The position numbers were made by a program, and so were the translations under genes. The notes under the pieces were generated by a model that was given only the letters and a program-made list of their open reading frames with translations, was not told the DNA's origin and searched no databases. Shown in pieces: positions 60,124-64,000 of a DNA stretch of 64,000 nucleotides; position 1 is the first letter of the stretch; every line of letters starts with the position of its first letter. The stretch comes from Aurantiochytrium sp. KH105 (Eukaryota; Sar; Bigyra; Thraustochytrida; Thraustochytriidae), in assembly GCA_003116975.1 (NCBI GenBank), contig BGKB01000013.1, positions 372,001 through 436,000 of the forward strand. The letters are read 5' to 3'.

Positions 60124-61458
60124 GCGGCGGCAAGAACAACAATAATAAGCAGAAGAAGTCAAGCGGCGGCGGATTGGAGGACACAATCGACAGCGCCTTT
60201 CGCCCGAAAATTTGCCCGCCAGGCGCAGGCGTTCGCGTTCGCGGATTCGTTGCCGCCCGAGGCAGCGCTGCGAGAGGGCCAGGGATGGGCCCGTCCCGCC
60301 GTACTCGCGCTCGAAAATGGGGTCGGCGGCACTCGCGCCTTCATGGTCGCCGGGAGACGAGACTTTGTCAAGTGGTATCTAGACACGAACCCGCTCAAGC
60401 GACATGTCTACGAGATCATCCGCGAGGGCACGCCGTGCAAGGCCTACTTTGACCTCGAATTCCCCATCGGCAGGAACCCAGACGTTTGCGGCGACAAACT
60501 CGTCGATGTAGTCATCGCCGCTACGGCCGCAGCCATGCTCGAGCTCTTTGGGATCGAGCTGCGTCGGCGCGATTTTGTGGAGCTCGACTCCACCTCGAGC
60601 ACCAAGTTTTCGCGACACCTCGTCGTCAGCGCCGACAGCGCCAACGGAGGGCCCTTTTTCGCAGACAATCGCGCCTGTGGCCGCTTCGTCAACGCCATCT
60701 TCGCTGCAGCTCGCAAGGACCTTCTCGTCTTCGACAAGGATGGCCAAATTTGTCCCTTCATCGACCTCGGCGTTTACACCCGCAATCGCTGCTTCAGACT
60801 CTACTTGAGCTCCAAGTATGCCAAACGCACTGTGCTGCTGCCTTGCGAGGGCCGCAACACCTTCCCGCTCGATGATGCCTCGCGTCAAGGTGTCGCCGCC
60901 TTTCTTGAGGCCTCCATGGTCTGCAGCCGACGCGCACCCGCTGGCCAGCTTGACCCGCGCGTGCATCTCCTGCGTTCCCACGTCGCACTTGACGCCGCCG
61001 CCGTGCCGTCAAGACGCCAAAATGGCCAGCAACAGCAACAGCACCGCGAGCAGCAGCGTCTTGGCCACATCCATGGTCACGTTCATGGTTCCGGCCATCA
61101 TGGTGGCGAGCAGCTAGGACCCTCGCCCTTTCCCGAGGTGGAGGCCTTCGTGCTGCAGCATGCCACGGCCGCTCTAGGCCCGCGTGCGAGCAGCCGTCGC
61201 GCCGAGACGCGCGCTTGGACCTTGGGCGCGCGCGAGCTGCGGTTCAACCTGCGTCGCACGAGGTTCTGCCAGCGCGTGCGCCGCGAGCATAGGAGCAACA
61301 ACGTGTTCTTCACCATCGACCTTGAGGCTGCAACCTTCTCGCAGGGCTGCTACGACCCAGACTGCGCACGCGCAGGCTTCCGCACCGACCCCCTCGCGCT
61401 TCCGTCCAGCGTTGCTCAGGCCCTGCGCAGCCGCTCAGGCCCTGCGCAGCCGCCATAG
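58963..61458 (+). CDS. PRIMPOL: PrimPol (DNA-directed primase-polymerase) with long low-complexity N-terminus
   Basis: The protein is 831 residues, compared with 560 in human. PrimPol re-primes DNA synthesis past lesions in nuclei and mitochondria. The AEP core lies at about 400-690. Motif I is DLEF (Asp497, Glu499), motif II STSSTKFSRHL (Ser550, His552), and motif III is FIDLGVYTRNRCFRLYLSSK (Asp601). The UL52-type zinc knuckle is complete: Cys769, His776, Cys796, Cys801, with 7/20/5 spacing identical to human Cys419/His426/Cys446/Cys451. The first 400 residues are poorly ordered, with Arg/Ala/Gly-rich runs, Gln runs and Ala tracts encoded by GCC and AGC repeats (59709-59742, 60085-60122). 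A later start or an unseen intron is possible for this part. The region between core and knuckle also carries a Gln/His-rich insert. An RPA-binding acidic tail like the human one is not evident. Confidence 0.9.
60085..60122. repeat. (AGC)n triplet run within PrimPol
   Basis: Twelve or so AGC triplets, read as an Ala tract in the PrimPol frame. Confidence 0.85.
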
Positions 61459-61817
61459 CCGCCGCTGCGACGCGCTGCAGCAGCAGCAACAGCAACAGCA
61501 AAAGGAGCAACAAGAGGAGCAACAAAAGGGGCAAAAGCACGAGCTTGAAGAAAAGGATAGCGCAAAGAGCTAGTGCAGTTAGTGCAGCTAGTGCTGCAAA
61601 CGCAACACCACCACGAGCAACAGCAGCAACGGCAGCAAGAACAAGAGCAAAGGCGAGGGTGACCCACACAGGCTGTAGACCCCAGGCCTAGCTGGCAGCT
61701 GATCAGGTGAATCTGGCAGGATAGCCAAACCCAAATCAGGAGAGAGAGCTTGCGAAGACTTGCTCGCTCTCTCGCTTGCCCGCTCATCCGAGGTAAAAAA
61801 GGAAGGAGTCCGCTAGC
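61459..61817. other. Spacer PrimPol-NIT1
   Basis: 359 bases with CAG/CAA triplet and AGGAGCAACA-type repeats. The two genes run in the same direction, so it holds the PrimPol 3' end and NIT1 promoter. No gene is seen. Confidence 0.6.
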
Positions 61818-62768
61818 ATGAGCGGCGCCGTTGGCAGCTCGAGGCTCGCAGGCGCCGGCGGTGGCGGCGGACTGGCTAGGCTGGCCGTCGCGCAAGTGTG
61901 CTCGTCCCGCGACAAAAAAGCCAACCTCGACGTCGTCCGCAGACTCACGCGGGAGGCCAAGCAGGGCGGCGCAGGTCTTGTCTGCTTCCCGGAGGCCTTC
62001 GAGTTCATGGGCCGCCCCGGCACAAAGGATAGTCTCGAGGCCGCCGAGCTTCTCACGGGCCCCACCATGGGCGCCCTCAAAGATATTGCCAAAGAGCAAA
62101 ATATTTGGATGTCCCTTGGTGGCTTCCACGAGCGTCTCGCTGGTCGCGAGGCCGAAGAAGCGCCCGGAAAGATCGCCAACACGCATTGCATCATTAATGC
62201 GCATGGCGACATTGTCAAAGCTTACCGCAAAATCCACCTTTTTGACGTCGATGTAGATGGCGGCTTCCGCGAGTCGGACTCGACCCTTGCGGGTGATGCC
62301 GTGGCCATCGTCAAAGACACTCCTGTAGGAACCCTTGGTGTGACCACGTGCTATGATATGCGTTTTCCCGAGCTTTATTCCATCCTCCGCGACCAAGGCG
62401 CAGACGTCATTCTTGCGCCCTCTGCCTTCATGCCTACGACAGGAAAGGCTCATTGGCACGTGCTTTTACGTGCCCGCGCGATCGAGACGCAAACATATGT
62501 TGTAGCCGCCGCCCAGACAGGTGTTCATAATGCCGAAGATACCGAAGTCCCGCGCAAAAGAGAGTCCTTTGGGCATTCCCTCATCGTTGACCCCTATGGT
62601 GCAGTGGTCTGTGATCTCGAGACAAACCCCGAGGCCATCGGCATGGTCGACATCGATGTCAATCGCATGCAAGAAATTAGACGCGCCATGCCGATTCCTC
62701 TCCATCGCCTCCAGTCAGCAAACGTCTTGGCCAGTGCCCGCGCTGCAACAAATGCCACCAATGTCTAA
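61818..62768 (+). CDS. NIT1: Carbon-nitrogen hydrolase, NIT1-type (deaminated glutathione amidase)
   Basis: The protein is 316 residues, matching NIT1 (about 290-330). NIT1 repairs deaminated glutathione in the cytosol and mitochondria. The nitrilase triad is complete: Glu59 in CFPEAFEFMG, Lys138 in YRKIHLFDVD, and nucleophile Cys178 in GVTTCYDMRFPELY. HLFDVD and CYDMRFPEL are characteristic of NIT1 over NIT2 or beta-ureidopropionase. HWHVLLRARAIETQTYVVAAAQ and the terminal PLHRL pattern are also typical. A Gly/Ala-rich leader of about 20 residues precedes the fold. In animals and worms NIT1 can be fused to FHIT (NitFhit); no FHIT part is seen here. It is one exon with an ATG, and convergent with the next gene. 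Confidence 0.93.
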   Translation: MSGAVGSSRLAGAGGGGGLARLAVAQVCSSRDKKANLDVVRRLTREAKQGGAGLVCFPEAFEFMGRPGTKDSLEAAELLTGPTMGALKDIAKEQNIWMSLGGFHERLAGREAEEAPGKIANTHCIINAHGDIVKAYRKIHLFDVDVDGGFRESDSTLAGDAVAIVKDTPVGTLGVTTCYDMRFPELYSILRDQGADVILAPSAFMPTTGKAHWHVLLRARAIETQTYVVAAAQTGVHNAEDTEVPRKRESFGHSLIVDPYGAVVCDLETNPEAIGMVDIDVNRMQEIRRAMPIPLHRLQSANVLASARAATNATNV

Positions 62769-63040
62769 CGTAATATCACTCTTTTAAGCGTAGCTGACTT
62801 CATTTTAGATACCTGTGTACTACGTAAACACTTTCAAAATTTTAAAATGACTGCACGTCTCCTCGCCGAGCTCGCCCTCCCGTCGAAACAGCATTTACGA
62901 AAGATCCAGGGCAGAATTCGCATCTACGGTCATCGACAATTCGAGGAGCTCGTGGCCAGGATCCACAGGCTTTCACTCGGGCTGGCACTTTTCCTCTTGC
63001 AAAGCTAGCGAGGCATGGCGATCAGCCACATCCTCTAAAG
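62769..63040. other. Convergent spacer NIT1 / DUF4614
   Basis: 272 bases between convergent stops. Nothing is recognisable. Confidence 0.6.
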
Positions 63041-64000
63041 TCATGTAGAAAAGAAGCTTTCGTGAGCAAGATTCTCCTTCATCACTTCCTCAGTCGTCCG
63101 CACTTTCGGGCGCCTTTCAGCAATGTAGGCAGCCACGTCGCTGTACCGCGTGTAGGAATGATGCCCAGATCCGCTCTCCTCCATGACACGGTCGGTCGCG
63201 AGCCTGCATTCCTGCAAATGAGACCGGATCATTTCTAAATTCCTCTTGAACATTTTGTTTGTCGCAAGAATCGACGCTGTGAGTCCATCAAGACGTTCTT
63301 GTGCTGGCTGTTTTGGAGGGTGTCCCACAAAGGACTGATTGACTGCTTTTGTTGCTTCCTTTGCGTCATTGTTCTCCGCTCGATAGCCTGATTGTCGCGC
63401 ACTTGCGTAAACACTCGTAAACGTTGGGTCGAGCGGATTTAATATAGCGTCCAGCGCCGAGCGCACAAAGTCTTGTCGAGGATGACCACACGAGGAGCAC
63501 TCTGTACATTGCGATGAGCTACCGTGGGATGGAACCTTGCGCCCTTGCATCTGCCGTGCTCCCCACTGCTGCTGCTGCTGCGGTGGCGGAAGCAAGGTGG
63601 GCTCAACGGCACCTACAGGGACCTCGGGAACCTCGTAAACAAGTCCAGATGCAGATACCACGAGATTGGCCTGAACCTGCATGTCTCGCTGCTCTATGTG
63701 CTGTGTAGAGCTGTCGCACATGACCGGTCGCGGAGGATGACCCGAGCGCGATGCAGAAATGCTCACCTGGGAAACAGCCTTTGGTGATGCTGGGTGGTGG
63801 CGTGGCGATGACGGTGACCGCGGTCTGTCGACTGCTTCTCGGAGTAAGCCGCGCGTCGGTGCTCCTCGATGATCGTGACGCACGGAAAGCTGCGATCGAG
63901 CAGAACGCGCCGAGCGCGCAGATCGAACAGAACGTGGAGAGGCCAGATCTGCTTCCGAATCAAAGTCATCCACACTGTAATCATCGCCACACGAACTTTC
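63041..64000 (-). CDS. DUF4614 (C19orf44-like) protein, C-terminal part
   Basis: The frame is open from the window edge (codon at 64000) to the stop at 63041, so 319 residues are seen and the N-terminus is missing. At the edge it reads ESSCGDDYSVDDFDSEADLA, then a Ser/Arg-rich stretch (SVRSARSARSARS). VVSASGLVYEVPEVPVGA and the last 90 residues (GLTASILATNKMFKRNLEMI and YSDVAAYIAERRPKVRTTEE, ending VMKENLAHE) match the pattern of DUF4614. In human C19orf44 that domain has a helical segment LDDMLRQQLELTRRFVEAxR and then YHTLEDTKEFIRRHRPAPLT. The function is unknown; some homologues are linked to cilia/centrosome lists. A Gln tract (PPPQQQQQ) lies mid-way, followed by a Cys pair motif CTECSSCGHP, possibly metal-binding. 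Confidence 0.72.
   Translation of the reverse strand, partial: ESSCGDDYSVDDFDSEADLASPRSVRSARSARSARSQLSVRHDHRGAPTRGLLREAVDRPRSPSSPRHHPASPKAVSQVSISASRSGHPPRPVMCDSSTQHIEQRDMQVQANLVVSASGLVYEVPEVPVGAVEPTLLPPPQQQQQWGARQMQGRKVPSHGSSSQCTECSSCGHPRQDFVRSALDAILNPLDPTFTSVYASARQSGYRAENNDAKEATKAVNQSFVGHPPKQPAQERLDGLTASILATNKMFKRNLEMIRSHLQECRLATDRVMEESGSGHHSYTRYSDVAAYIAERRPKVRTTEEVMKENLAHESFFST

Noticed and set aside
1-64000. tRNA, rRNA and CRISPR signals
   Set aside because: Strings like GGTTCGA occur (for example near 10077 and, reversed, near 46968) but lack the rest of the B box and any cloverleaf; no spaced identical repeats of CRISPR type.
1-64000. Retroviral, LTR, Polinton or other virus-like elements
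   Set aside because: No reverse transcriptase, integrase, capsid or paired long terminal repeats were seen.

Overview
The window looks like nuclear DNA of a protist, most likely a thraustochytrid (labyrinthulomycete stramenopile). The reasons are: eukaryotic genes only (eIF2-alpha, Ctr, ADAT1, ABCB, SAC3, PrimPol); GC-rich third positions; mostly single-exon genes; a few short introns with GTATGT/GTAGGT/GTACGT donors and, in one gene, an ACTAAC branch-like box; and long spacers full of simple repeats. The lineage is inferred from style and gene content, not proven. I saw no rRNA, tRNA, CRISPR array, or retroviral or virus-like element.

Layout. 1-8 kb: a partial low-complexity protein (-), eIF2-alpha (+), an FLZ-like zinc-finger protein (-), a small membrane protein (-) and a three-exon 5'-nucleotidase (-). 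8.7-17 kb: a secreted/membrane RING-H2 protein (-), a Ctr-type copper transporter with an unusual ectodomain (+), ADAT1 (-) and a protein with a C-terminal Cys/His cluster (+). 17-34 kb: a full-length ABCB/MDR transporter (-), a CaMK-like kinase (-), an unknown 614-residue protein (+), a calponin-homology/TBC fusion with a tiny first exon (+) and a TPR/cNMP-fold protein (-). 34-39.8 kb: a repeat-rich desert ending at an R1R2R3 Myb gene. 42-46.7 kb: a TIR-like/TPR protein with a frame break inside a near-identical repeat array, then a two-exon tandem DUF2061 membrane protein. 46.7-54.3 kb: a second desert, ending at an 783-residue protein with a PAS-like C-terminus. 57-64 kb: SAC3/GANP-like (-) and PrimPol (+) head to head, NIT1 (+), and a DUF4614 protein (-) that runs off the end.

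The genes do not form one pathway. Many neighbours are divergent pairs sharing a short promoter. The housekeeping genes are dense, while the two likely regulators (Myb and the PAS-like protein) each sit behind 5-8 kb of non-coding DNA. The points most worth following are the domain fusions (CH-TBC; TIR-like-TPR; PLXDC/NIDO-like ectodomain-RING; Cys-rich ectodomain-Ctr; doubled DUF2061), the SAC3/PrimPol divergent pair, and the (TGGAA)n satellites found at two loci.
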